Of a DNA stretch of 64,000 nt, positions 17,089-25,062 are shown one piece after another. The notes beneath the pieces are model-generated. The model did not search any database and was not told the DNA's origin. It saw nothing but the letters and a program-made list of their open reading frames with translations. Within the stretch, counting starts at the first letter, position 1. Each line of letters begins with the position of its first letter. The DNA is from Maricaulis sp036231565 (lineage in GTDB: Bacteria > Pseudomonadota > Alphaproteobacteria > Caulobacterales > Maricaulaceae): positions 77,534-141,533 of the forward strand of contig JAZAHA010000055.1 of the NCBI GenBank assembly GCA_036231565.1, given 5' to 3'. Both the position numbers and the translations under genes were made by a program.

Positions 17089-17613
17089 TTATTCCGCGCT
17101 GGCGAGGGCCGCTTTCTTGACGCCGGCGGCGAGGGTCTCGAACACGAATTCCGAGGTCGAGCCGGACATGCGCAGCACCTGGGTGGGCAGATTGTTGGAG
17201 ATCAGCACCAGGTCGGGCTTGCCGTCATTGATCACATTCTGGCCGCCGATCCACCAGTTATTGGTGGAGGAATAGGAGCCCTGGGCCAGGTAGAGCGTAA
17301 TCGGCGCCGCATTGGAGAAGGCCACCGTGACGCCGAACATGAAGTTCAGCTCGTCCGGCGTGCCGCCACCGCCCTTGGGCGCGTATTCATGATACTCGCC
17401 GCCGGCCAGGCTGTTGAATTTCTGCGCCACGGCATCGGATTTCTTGCGGCCGCAATTGACCGTGATCTCCCAGACGCCACTGCCCTTGTTCTTGGCCGTC
17501 GGGCCTGACTCATAGGGCTGTCCGTCGGTGATCACGAAGGTGCCGTCGATATAGCTGATGCTCTCGATCTGGTCGGATTCGAGCGTCACGGTGTTGGAAT
17601 GGGAAGAAGTCAT
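17089..17613 (-). CDS. Hypothetical beta-rich protein
   Basis: 174 aa, not recognised. It has no signal peptide or membrane span and is rich in Ser, Thr, Gly and Asn with alternating beta-strand patterns (ITLYLAQGSYSSTNNWWIGG, PDLVLISNNLPTQVLRM). The overall look is a small soluble beta-sandwich, possibly carbohydrate-binding, but this is a guess. There is one Cys (near residue 54). It is a single gene flanked by repeats and sdaA. Confidence 0.55.
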   Translation of the reverse strand: MTSSHSNTVTLESDQIESISYIDGTFVITDGQPYESGPTAKNKGSGVWEITVNCGRKKSDAVAQKFNSLAGGEYHEYAPKGGGGTPDELNFMFGVTVAFSNAAPITLYLAQGSYSSTNNWWIGGQNVINDGKPDLVLISNNLPTQVLRMSGSTSEFVFETLAAGVKKAALASAE

Positions 17614-17730
17614 CTCGTTCGCCTTTTCATTTCTGACAATCAGAAGAGGGGGAATGCGAACTACACACCCGGAGCGGGCCGGGTTGCATGATGCTACTAT
17701 AAATTATTCCCGTTCACAACGAATCAGCTC

Positions 17731-19110
17731 TCAGCAATAGACGACATTCACGGCGAGACCGCCCTTCGAGGTCTCCTTGTACTTTTCCTGCATGTCCTCG
17801 CCGGTCTGGCGCATCGTCTCGATGACCTGGTCGAGCGAGACCTTCATGTCGGCGGAGGTGGCGCGCAGGGCAAGACGCGCCGCGTCGATCGCCTTGATGG
17901 CGCCGATGGCATTGCGCTCGATACAGGGGATCTGCACCAGACCGCCGACCGGATCGCAGGTCAGGCCCAGATTATGCTCCATGCCGATCTCGGCGGCGTC
18001 CTCGATCTGGTGATTGTTGGCGCCCATGGCCGCGGCCAGGGCCGCCGCTGCCATCGAACAGGCCACGCCGACCTCCCCCTGGCAGCCGGCCTCGGCGCCG
18101 GAGATGGAGGCATTCTTCTTGTAGAGCGAGCCGATGGCCGCGGCGGTCAGGAAGAAACGCTGCAGCGCCTCCTCATCGTCCGGGTCGCGGTGATACTTGT
18201 CGAAATAGCGGGCCACGGCGGGGATGATGCCGGCCGCGCCATTGGTCGGCGCGGTGACGACGCGGCCGCCGGCGGCGTTTTCCTCGTTCACGGCCATCGC
18301 CCACAGATTGATCCAGTCCATCGGGGCGAGGGGGTCCTTTTCCGGGCTGACCGGATTGGCCAGGATGTCGCGATGCATTTTCGGTGCGCGCCGCTTGACG
18401 CCCAGCCCGCCGGGCAGCACACCGTCCTCGGTGAGGCCGCGATCGATACAATCCTCCATCGCGCGCCACAGGCCCTCGATGCCGGCGCGGATCGTGTCCT
18501 CGGGCAGGAAGGTGCGCTCGTTGGCCAGCATGATGCGGTGGATCGACAGGCCTTCGCGTTCGCCGATCTCCAGCAGTTCGGCCGCGGAGTTGAAGGGGAA
18601 GGGCTCGCCCTCCTTTACGTCAGCCGCCGAATTGCGCCCGGCCTCGTGCTCGTCGATCACGAAACCGCCGCCGATGGAATACCAGATCTCCTCGCGCACG
18701 ACATCGCCGTGCTGGTCATAGGCAAAGAATTTCAGCGCGTTGGAGTGGAAGGGCAGGCGCACATCGCCGCGAAAATCCAGATCGCTCTTTTCCTCGAAGG
18801 CGATCTGTTGGCCATTGGCCAGTTTCAGCGTCTTCTCGCTGCGGATCCGGGCCAGCCGGTCCGGAATTGTGTCCGGATCGATCCTGGCCGGGTCGCTGCC
18901 CTCCAGGCCCAGCAGCACAGCCGTATCGGTGCCATGGCCCAGACCGGTCAGTGCGAGCGAGCCATAGAGCTCGGTCTTCAGACGGGCGACACTGCCGCCA
19001 TCGGCCAGGCAGCGCTCGACAAAGATTTTCGCGGCCTTCATCGGCCCGACCGTATGCGAGCTGGACGGACCGACACCGATCTTGAACAGGTCGAAGACAC
19101 CGAAATGCAT
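17731..19110 (-). CDS. sdaA: L-serine ammonia-lyase, iron-sulfur, single chain
   Basis: 459 aa, the full-length one-chain form. The N-terminal beta domain carries GPSSSHTVGPMKAA and the C-terminal alpha domain carries SGAEAGCQGEVGVACSMAA, NLGLTCDPVGG and PCIERNAIGA, which hold the cysteines of the [4Fe-4S] cluster and the active-site serines. It deaminates L-serine to pyruvate and ammonia and is oxygen-sensitive in the family. AAGGAG lies eight bases before the ATG at 19110. It stands alone. Confidence 0.93.
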   Translation of the reverse strand: MHFGVFDLFKIGVGPSSSHTVGPMKAAKIFVERCLADGGSVARLKTELYGSLALTGLGHGTDTAVLLGLEGSDPARIDPDTIPDRLARIRSEKTLKLANGQQIAFEEKSDLDFRGDVRLPFHSNALKFFAYDQHGDVVREEIWYSIGGGFVIDEHEAGRNSAADVKEGEPFPFNSAAELLEIGEREGLSIHRIMLANERTFLPEDTIRAGIEGLWRAMEDCIDRGLTEDGVLPGGLGVKRRAPKMHRDILANPVSPEKDPLAPMDWINLWAMAVNEENAAGGRVVTAPTNGAAGIIPAVARYFDKYHRDPDDEEALQRFFLTAAAIGSLYKKNASISGAEAGCQGEVGVACSMAAAALAAAMGANNHQIEDAAEIGMEHNLGLTCDPVGGLVQIPCIERNAIGAIKAIDAARLALRATSADMKVSLDQVIETMRQTGEDMQEKYKETSKGGLAVNVVYC

Positions 19111-19218
19111 GGCGCGAACTCCTTGAAACCGCTGCGGGGTTGATCAGCGGGCGACGGGAAACTAGTCGGCCTTGAAGACACGCGAAACCCCGTTTCGCCA
19201 TTGCCGCAATGCCTGCGA

Positions 19219-19893
19219 TCAGGCCGGTGCCAGGGTGCGTTCGCAGATTTCACGGATCTCGGCGAGCCACAGGCTCTCATCCGTCTTCACCGGGTCGGCC
19301 AGGAGGCGATAGCGCATGGCGCTCCAGACCAGGAAAATCAGCATGCGCACGCGTTCCGGTGCCGGCTGCGGCACCAGGTCCTCCCAGCCCGCCACGGCAT
19401 CGCACCACACACCGGCCAGCGCATCGAAGGCGCGCTGATGATGTTCCGGCGCGGCAATCTGGGCTTCCAGATAGTGCATGTCGGTGTCGAAGAAGGCCGC
19501 ATCGCCATCGGCGGCACAGGTGATCGTCACCAACCGGGCCAGCTGCTCGCGCCAGGGGCCGTGTCCGGCTTCGACGACCTGTTCGCGGATCCGCGCGCGC
19601 AGCGTGTCCATGACATGGCGGACATAGCCGGAATGCAGGGCCGCCTTGTTGGGAAAATATTCGTAGATCGTGCCGATGGCGAAGCCGGATTCGTCGGCCA
19701 GCGCCCGCATGGTCAGCGCGTCCGGACCGTCGCGCCGCCAAATCCGAACATAGGCGTCATAGATCGCCTGGACGGTGAAGCGGGCGCGCGCCTGGACCGG
19801 GCGTTTTCGCGGGCGGGGCAGGGCATCTGCTGCCGGCGTGCGCGCGGTCGACAAATCCGAACCCCGCGCGGGCCGCGACCTGCTATCACTCAT
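19219..19893 (-). CDS. TetR family transcriptional regulator
   Basis: 224 aa. An N-terminal TetR helix-turn-helix (about 33-80; ALTMRALADESGFAIGTIYE followed by YFPNKAALHSGYV) and a C-terminal ligand-binding helical domain. It is divergent from the DUF2855 gene with only 35 bp between start codons, so any operator must overlap both promoters. This is the classical arrangement of a TetR repressor controlling itself and the neighbouring enzyme. Confidence 0.88.
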   Translation of the reverse strand: MSDSRSRPARGSDLSTARTPAADALPRPRKRPVQARARFTVQAIYDAYVRIWRRDGPDALTMRALADESGFAIGTIYEYFPNKAALHSGYVRHVMDTLRARIREQVVEAGHGPWREQLARLVTITCAADGDAAFFDTDMHYLEAQIAAPEHHQRAFDALAGVWCDAVAGWEDLVPQPAPERVRMLIFLVWSAMRYRLLADPVKTDESLWLAEIREICERTLAPA

Positions 19894-19928
19894 GGCACAT
19901 CTTCCACTTCCCGACCGGCAGGACCGAT

Positions 19929-21017
19929 ATGAGCGAGTATACCCGTCTTCTCACCGACAAGGGCGATCTTGGCAGCACCCGTCTGGAAACCGGTCCCGTA
20001 CCGCAGGCCGGACCGGGCGAGATCGTGCTGAAACTCGACCGTTTCTCGCTGACGACCAACAATATCACCTATGCCGCTTTCGGCGATGCCATGCAGTACT
20101 GGCATTTCTTCCCGACCGGTCAGGAAGGCTGGGGACATATGCCGGTCTGGGGTTTTGCCGATATTGTCGCTTCAGACATTCCCGGTCTGGAAGCCGGCGA
20201 GCGCTTCTACGGCTATTTCCCCATCGCCAGCCATGTCGTGATGAAGCCGGAGCGGATTTCCGAGCGCGGCTTCTATGACGGCGCGGAACACCGCCAGGCG
20301 CTGGTTTCTGCCTATAACCAGTATACGCGCTGCAGCGCCGATACGGTCTATGTGCCCGAGCGCGAGGCTTTCCAGGCGCTCTACCGGCCGCTCTTCATCA
20401 CCTCCTTCATGCTGGCCGATTATCTGGTCGACAACGACTTCTTCGGCGCGCGCCAGCTGATCATCTCCAGCGCCTCGAGCAAGACCGCCTATGGCACCGC
20501 CTTCTGCCTCGGCGCGGACCGCATCCAGGCGACCGGCCTGACCTCGCCGCGCAATGCCGCCTATGTCGAGGGGCTGGGCTGTTATGATGGTGTGGTGGCC
20601 TATGGCGATGTCGAAAGCCTGGATGCCGGCACACCGGCCATCTATGTCGATTTTTCCGGCGACAATGGCCTGCGCGAGCGTATCCACCGGCATTTCGGCG
20701 ACAATCTCGTGCATGACTGTTTTGCCGGCTCGGCCGCCAATACCGATTTCATCGGCGAGCAGGATCTGCCCGGACCCAAGCCGGTCTTCTATTTCGCGCC
20801 CAACCAGATCAAGAAGCGCAACAAGGACTGGGGACCGGCCGAAGTCACTCGCCGCTACAACCAGGCCGAGTCGGACTTCTTCATCCATCTCGACAGCGCC
20901 AGCCCGGCCTGGGTCAGTCTCGACGAAGCCAGGGGCTTCGCCGGCGCCCAGGCCGTCATCGCCGATCTCGCAGCCAATGGCGGCGATCCGGCCACGGGCC
21001 ATGTGATCGCGCTCTAG
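19929..21017 (+). CDS. DUF2855 family protein
   Basis: 362 aa. The sequence follows the DUF2855 pattern: a GroES-like N-terminal half (LKLDRFSLTTNNITYAAFGD, WGFADIVASDIPGLEAGERF) and a Rossmann-like second half (LIISSASSKTAYGTAFCLGA), related to medium-chain dehydrogenases but lacking the usual GxGxxG. No member has a settled reaction that I know of. AGGA precedes the ATG. Probably regulated by the divergent TetR protein. Confidence 0.8.
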   Translation: MSEYTRLLTDKGDLGSTRLETGPVPQAGPGEIVLKLDRFSLTTNNITYAAFGDAMQYWHFFPTGQEGWGHMPVWGFADIVASDIPGLEAGERFYGYFPIASHVVMKPERISERGFYDGAEHRQALVSAYNQYTRCSADTVYVPEREAFQALYRPLFITSFMLADYLVDNDFFGARQLIISSASSKTAYGTAFCLGADRIQATGLTSPRNAAYVEGLGCYDGVVAYGDVESLDAGTPAIYVDFSGDNGLRERIHRHFGDNLVHDCFAGSAANTDFIGEQDLPGPKPVFYFAPNQIKKRNKDWGPAEVTRRYNQAESDFFIHLDSASPAWVSLDEARGFAGAQAVIADLAANGGDPATGHVIAL

Positions 21018-21048
21018 CGCGATCCCGCCCTTGATGGGGCGAGGCGGC

Positions 21049-21071
21049 AAAAAGGCGGCTTATCCCCGCCT
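21049..21071 (-). terminator. Rho-independent terminator of kynU
   Basis: On the minus strand the bases right after the kynU stop form GGCGG, a short loop, CCGCC and TTTTT. The stop codon is part of the first arm. This ends the kynA-kynU transcript. Confidence 0.65.
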
Positions 21072-22305
21072 AGGTCACGGCAGCACGGGCGTGGAAGTGC
21101 GGTTTATCCCACGCTCGCGTCGCCATGATATCCTGCAGAATTTCGACGGCCTGCCACACATCCTCGTGGCTGACATAAAGCGGGGTGAAACCGAAACGCA
21201 TGATGCCCGGGTCGCGGTAATCGCCGATCACACCGCGATCGATCAGGGCCTGGACGATCGGATAGCCGTGTTCATGGGTGAAGGAGACCTGGCTGCCGCG
21301 GATCGCGGCATCGCGCGGACTGGCGAGGGTAAAACCGTGCCCGTCCAGACGGGCCTCGACCTGCTCGATGAAAAGGTCACACAATGCGACAGATTTGGTG
21401 CGGATATGGGTCATCTGTGTATCCGCAAAGATGTCCAGACCGCACTCCAGTGAGGCCATTGCGAGAATGCTCGGCGAGGAGCATCTGAACCGGTCAATGC
21501 CGGGCGCCGGCTCATATATGTCACTGAAATCAAACGGCCGCGCATGGCCCAGCCAGCCGCTGAGCACCGGCATGACACGGTCCTGGTGCCGCTCGGCGAC
21601 AAAAATGAAAGCCGGCGCACCCGGTCCGCCATTGAGATATTTATAGCCGCAGCCCACCGCGAAATCGGCATTGCAGGCATTCAGGTCGATCGGCAGGGCC
21701 CCGGCCGAGTGGCACAGATCCCAGATCACCAGCACGCCCCTGTCCTGGGCTGCCCGCGTGATCGCCTGCATGTCGTGCAGGTAGCCGGTCTTGTAGTGCG
21801 CCTGGGTGATCAGCAGGGCGGCGACGCTCTCATCGAGCGCATCAACCAGGTCTTCCGTCGCCACCAGCCTGTGTTCCACCCGGCCGCCGGAGGCCGCGGC
21901 CAGCCCCTGCATCATGTAGACATTGGTCGGGAAATTGCCGGTCTCGGACAGGATGACAGACCGGTCGGGCTGTAATTGAATGCAGGCCGACAGGGCCTTG
22001 AAAATATTGATCGACGTCGAATCGGCGACGACAACTTCCTCCGGCTTCGCGCCGATCAGCGGAGCGATCTTGCCGCCCAGCCGGCGCGGCATGTCCATCC
22101 AGTGATTGGTGTTCCAGGAGCGGATCAGATCCCGGCCCCATTCGCGTTCGACCACATCGGCCATCCGCGCCGCCGCAGCCTTCGGCCGGGCGCCCAGCGA
22201 ATTGCCGTCCAGATAGATCACCCCGTCAGGCAGGTCGAACCGGTCGCGGAAACCGCGCAGCGGATCGGCGGCATCGAGGGCGCGGACGTCTTCGAGCGTT
22301 TTCAT
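21070..22305 (-). CDS. kynU: Kynureninase
   Basis: 411 aa, family length. PLP enzyme that cleaves L-kynurenine to anthranilate and alanine (also 3-hydroxykynurenine to 3-hydroxyanthranilate). Fold-type I landmarks: YLDGNSLGARPK near residue 31, NFPTNVYMM, the PLP-contacting Asp in WDLCHSAG (D196) and the Schiff-base Lys in YKYLNGGPG (K222). It follows kynA by 18 bp on the same strand, so both make one operon for tryptophan breakdown. A kynurenine formamidase is not seen nearby. Confidence 0.95.
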   Translation of the reverse strand: MKTLEDVRALDAADPLRGFRDRFDLPDGVIYLDGNSLGARPKAAAARMADVVEREWGRDLIRSWNTNHWMDMPRRLGGKIAPLIGAKPEEVVVADSTSINIFKALSACIQLQPDRSVILSETGNFPTNVYMMQGLAAASGGRVEHRLVATEDLVDALDESVAALLITQAHYKTGYLHDMQAITRAAQDRGVLVIWDLCHSAGALPIDLNACNADFAVGCGYKYLNGGPGAPAFIFVAERHQDRVMPVLSGWLGHARPFDFSDIYEPAPGIDRFRCSSPSILAMASLECGLDIFADTQMTHIRTKSVALCDLFIEQVEARLDGHGFTLASPRDAAIRGSQVSFTHEHGYPIVQALIDRGVIGDYRDPGIMRFGFTPLYVSHEDVWQAVEILQDIMATRAWDKPHFHARAAVT

Positions 22306-22323
22306 GTGAGGCCTCGTGAAGCT

Positions 22324-23172
22324 TCAGAGCGTGGTGCGCACGGTCCAGATTTCCGGGAAGAAGCGCAGGTCCAGCGCCTTGACGAGATAGGACACACCCG
22401 ACGTGCCGCCCGTGCCCTTGCGATAGCCGATAATGCGCTCGACCGTCTTCATGTGGTTGAAGCGCCATTGCTGGAATTTATGCTCCAGATCGACCAGCTT
22501 CTCGCCCAGCTCATAGGCTTCCCAATGGGTCTCGCTGTCGCGGTAGATGGTGCGCCAGACATCCTCGACCGCTTCGGATGGTGCATAGGGCTGGGTCCAG
22601 TCGCGGTCGACCAGCTCAGCCGGAATGGCATAGCCGCGACGGGCCAGAAGGCGCAGGGTCTCGTCCCACAGGCTGGGCAGTTCCAGCGCCCGCGTCACCA
22701 TCTTGTGGGCAGGCGGATTGTGCTTGTGCACACGGGCGAGGGCGGCATTCTTGTTGCCCAGCCGGTATTCCAGCGTGCGGTACTGGAAGGACTGGAAGCC
22801 CGAGCTCTGGCCCAGCGCATCGCGGAAGGCGAGATAGTCCGCGGGGGTCATGGTGGAGAGCACGTCCCAGGCATGGATCAGCTGTTCCTGGATACGGCTG
22901 ACGCGGGCAAACATTTTCAGCGCCGGCCCGACCTCGTCGCGACGCAGATGGGCGATCCCGCCCTCGGTCTCGTGCAGGACCAGCTTCATCCACAGCTCGC
23001 CGACCTGGTGGATGACGATGAACAGCATCTCGTCATGCTCCTGGGTCAGGCATTTCTGCGAGGTGAGGAGCCGCTCCAGCCCCAGATAGCCGCCATAGGA
23101 CATGGCGTCCTTGAAATCCCAGTGGATGTCCTCGCCGGACACGTCCACGCTGGACGAGAATTGCTCGCTCAT
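22324..23172 (-). CDS. kynA: Tryptophan 2,3-dioxygenase
   Basis: 282 aa. Haem enzyme that opens the indole ring of L-tryptophan to N-formylkynurenine, the first step of the kynurenine pathway. The N-terminal YGGYLGLERLLTSQ, the segment HDEMLFIVIHQVGELWMKL and FNHMKTVERIIGYRKGTGGT (with the proximal His) are signatures of the family. GGGAGAGG precedes the ATG. First gene of the kynA-kynU operon. Confidence 0.95.
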   Translation of the reverse strand: MSEQFSSSVDVSGEDIHWDFKDAMSYGGYLGLERLLTSQKCLTQEHDEMLFIVIHQVGELWMKLVLHETEGGIAHLRRDEVGPALKMFARVSRIQEQLIHAWDVLSTMTPADYLAFRDALGQSSGFQSFQYRTLEYRLGNKNAALARVHKHNPPAHKMVTRALELPSLWDETLRLLARRGYAIPAELVDRDWTQPYAPSEAVEDVWRTIYRDSETHWEAYELGEKLVDLEHKFQQWRFNHMKTVERIIGYRKGTGGTSGVSYLVKALDLRFFPEIWTVRTTL

Positions 23173-23326
23173 TCTGCCTCTCCCGCGGATCGGTTCGGGC
23201 GGATCGGGCCGCCGTCTTGTTCGTGGTGAACCGGTCTAGCCTGCTTCGCCATCAGCCGCGAGCGGCGCTTGAAGCGGGCAGCGGGTGTGGCTAGCGTCTG
23301 CGCGCATCATGCCGGGGGAGACAGCC

Positions 23327-23917
23327 ATGCTTGCCGAAGTCAGCGAACAGACCGTGTGGGACGCGATCGGGCTCTATCTGCAGCTGGGCTATACCCACAT
23401 CCTGCCCAAGGGGCTGGACCATATCCTGTTCGTACTGGCGCTGTTCTTCGCCTCGACCCGGTTGAAGCCCCTTGTCTGGCAGATCTCGGCCTTCACGGTC
23501 GCCCATACGCTGACCCTCGGCCTGGCGACGCTGGGCCTGGTGACGCTGCCGGGCTCGATCGTGGAGCCGATCATTGCGCTGTCGATCGCCTTCGTCGCGG
23601 TGGAGAACCTGGTCTTCAAGGACATGACCCGCTGGCGGCCGCTAGTCGTCTTCGTTTTCGGTCTTTTTCACGGGCTCGGCTTTGCCGGCGTGCTCTCCGA
23701 GCTCGGCCTGCCCGCCGGACAACTGGTGCCGGCTCTCTTGAGCTTCAATGTCGGTGTGGAACTGGGCCAGCTGACCATCGTGCTGGCCTGCTGGCTGGCC
23801 CTGCACCGTTTCCGGGACGCAGCCTGGTATCCCTGGCTGGTGCGGATCGTGTCGGTGGGCATTGCGCTGATCGCGCTCTGGTGGACGCTGGAGCGGACGG
23901 TGCTGGCCGCCGGCTAG
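23327..23917 (+). CDS. HupE/UreJ family membrane protein
   Basis: 196 aa with about six transmembrane helices. GYTHILPKGLDHILFVLALF with the conserved GxxHxxxGxDH pattern and FGLFHGLGFAGVL are hallmarks of HupE/UreJ_2 proteins, proposed nickel or cobalt permeases. No urease or hydrogenase genes lie nearby, so the metal role is unproven here. I start at ATG 23327 because GGGGGAG lies ahead of it; upstream in-frame starts at 23285 and 23309 exist. Confidence 0.8.
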   Translation: MLAEVSEQTVWDAIGLYLQLGYTHILPKGLDHILFVLALFFASTRLKPLVWQISAFTVAHTLTLGLATLGLVTLPGSIVEPIIALSIAFVAVENLVFKDMTRWRPLVVFVFGLFHGLGFAGVLSELGLPAGQLVPALLSFNVGVELGQLTIVLACWLALHRFRDAAWYPWLVRIVSVGIALIALWWTLERTVLAAG

Positions 23918-23925
23918 CGCACATG

Positions 23926-23950
23926 AAAAGGGCGGCCCGGGGGCCGCCCC
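23926..23950 (-). terminator. Rho-independent terminator
   Basis: Read on the minus strand, GGGGCGGCC pairs with GGCCGCCC, followed by TTTT. It lies just downstream of the secreted duplicated-domain protein gene (stop at 23972) and convergent to the hupE-like gene. Confidence 0.65.
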
Positions 23951-23971
23951 TCCAATCGCCTGAAAACGCCG

Positions 23972-24898
23972 CTATTTCCCGCCGGGGGTGTAACCCAGCC
24001 GGATTTCGGAAATCCGCAGCGTGGTGTCGGCGCGGCCGGAGCTGTAGGTCCCGACATAGATGTCGTAGACACCGCGCGTACCGGCGGTGAAGCTTATACC
24101 GGCATCCGTGCCGATGGCGTCGTCATTGCAGAACCATTGTCCGTCCGGTGCATTGATCGCCAAGGTCGTGTCTGCATTACCGTGTGTGTAGATGTGCAGC
24201 GTGCCCGAGCCGTTATAGGTCAGCTGGACCGTCGGCGCGTAATCGACGTAGCCGCGGCACTGACTGGAAATCGCGTCGGCCGCGCGGATATTGCCGCCCG
24301 CCTGCAGGTGGATCTGTTCCGGATCCGGCAGGAAGCCGCCATTCAGGGTGACATTGTAGCGGGCCGGCGCCGAGATATCGACGCTGCTGGCGCTCTGCAT
24401 GTTGAGCCCGCCGCGCACGGTGGCCTCGCCCAGTTCCGAGATAAACAGCGTGGCCGGAACGCCCGACCCCGTCGAATAGGTGCCGACCCAGATGTCGTAG
24501 CGGCCCGACTGGGGCGTCTGCCAGTGGAGGAGGGGGTTGAAGGCGGCATCGGCGCCGTCATCGTCGCAATACCAGCGCCCGTCAGGGCCGTTCACCACCA
24601 GCGTGGTGTCGGCTTCGGAGTCGACATTGATGAAGAGGTCCTGCGAGCCGGCCGTGTAGTAGAGCGAGAAGTCCGGCGCATTGGCGATATAGCCGCGGCA
24701 GTTGGAAAACCGGTTCTGCGCCCGGATTGTGCCGCCAGCGGTCAGGCGCCGTTCATACGGGTCCGGCAGAAAACCGGAGGACAGGTTGATCGAGCCGAAG
24801 GACGGTTGGAGCGAATAGTCCTGGGCTGACACCGCCGGCGCGAGGATCAGCGTGGCGGCAAGTCCGGCGGCAGCCGGACGAAGGAAATCCTGGAACAT
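23972..24898 (-). CDS. Secreted protein with two PPC-like repeats
   Basis: 308 aa. A signal peptide (AAGLAATLILAPAVSAQ, cleavage near residue 25) is followed by two homologous domains of about 130 residues. Repeat 1 has SSGFLPDPYERRLTAGGTIR, a Cys in SNCRGYI, ADTTLVVNGPDGRWYCDDD and YDIWVGTYS; repeat 2 has GGFLPDPEQIHLQAGGNIRA, SSQCRGYV, ADTTLAINAPDGQWFCNDD and YDIYVGTYS. Each repeat holds two Cys, suggesting one disulfide per domain. They resemble the bacterial pre-peptidase C-terminal (PPC) beta-sandwich, but no catalytic domain is attached. Probably periplasmic or extracellular. A longer open frame to 25261 overlaps the M2 peptidase gene and lacks the signal peptide at its start. Confidence 0.7.
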   Translation of the reverse strand: MFQDFLRPAAAGLAATLILAPAVSAQDYSLQPSFGSINLSSGFLPDPYERRLTAGGTIRAQNRFSNCRGYIANAPDFSLYYTAGSQDLFINVDSEADTTLVVNGPDGRWYCDDDGADAAFNPLLHWQTPQSGRYDIWVGTYSTGSGVPATLFISELGEATVRGGLNMQSASSVDISAPARYNVTLNGGFLPDPEQIHLQAGGNIRAADAISSQCRGYVDYAPTVQLTYNGSGTLHIYTHGNADTTLAINAPDGQWFCNDDAIGTDAGISFTAGTRGVYDIYVGTYSSGRADTTLRISEIRLGYTPGGK

Positions 24899-25012
24899 GA
24901 GCAACCCCCTGTCTGCTGTTGAGACAGGGTAGTCCGCCGCACCTGCACGCGGCAATTGCAGAATGACCTGACGTGACAATTCGCCGATTAGCGAAGCGAT
25001 CCGCCGGAAACG

Positions 25013-25041
25013 AAAAAGGCGGCCCCGAAGGACCGCCTTTC
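25013..25041 (-). terminator. Rho-independent terminator of the M2 peptidase
   Basis: Minus-strand hairpin AAAGGCGGTCC, TTC loop, GGGGCCGCCTTT continuing into a T-run. It lies 22 bp after the peptidase stop codon. Confidence 0.65.
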
Positions 25042-25062
25042 CCGGTTTTGCCGTCGGCGGAA

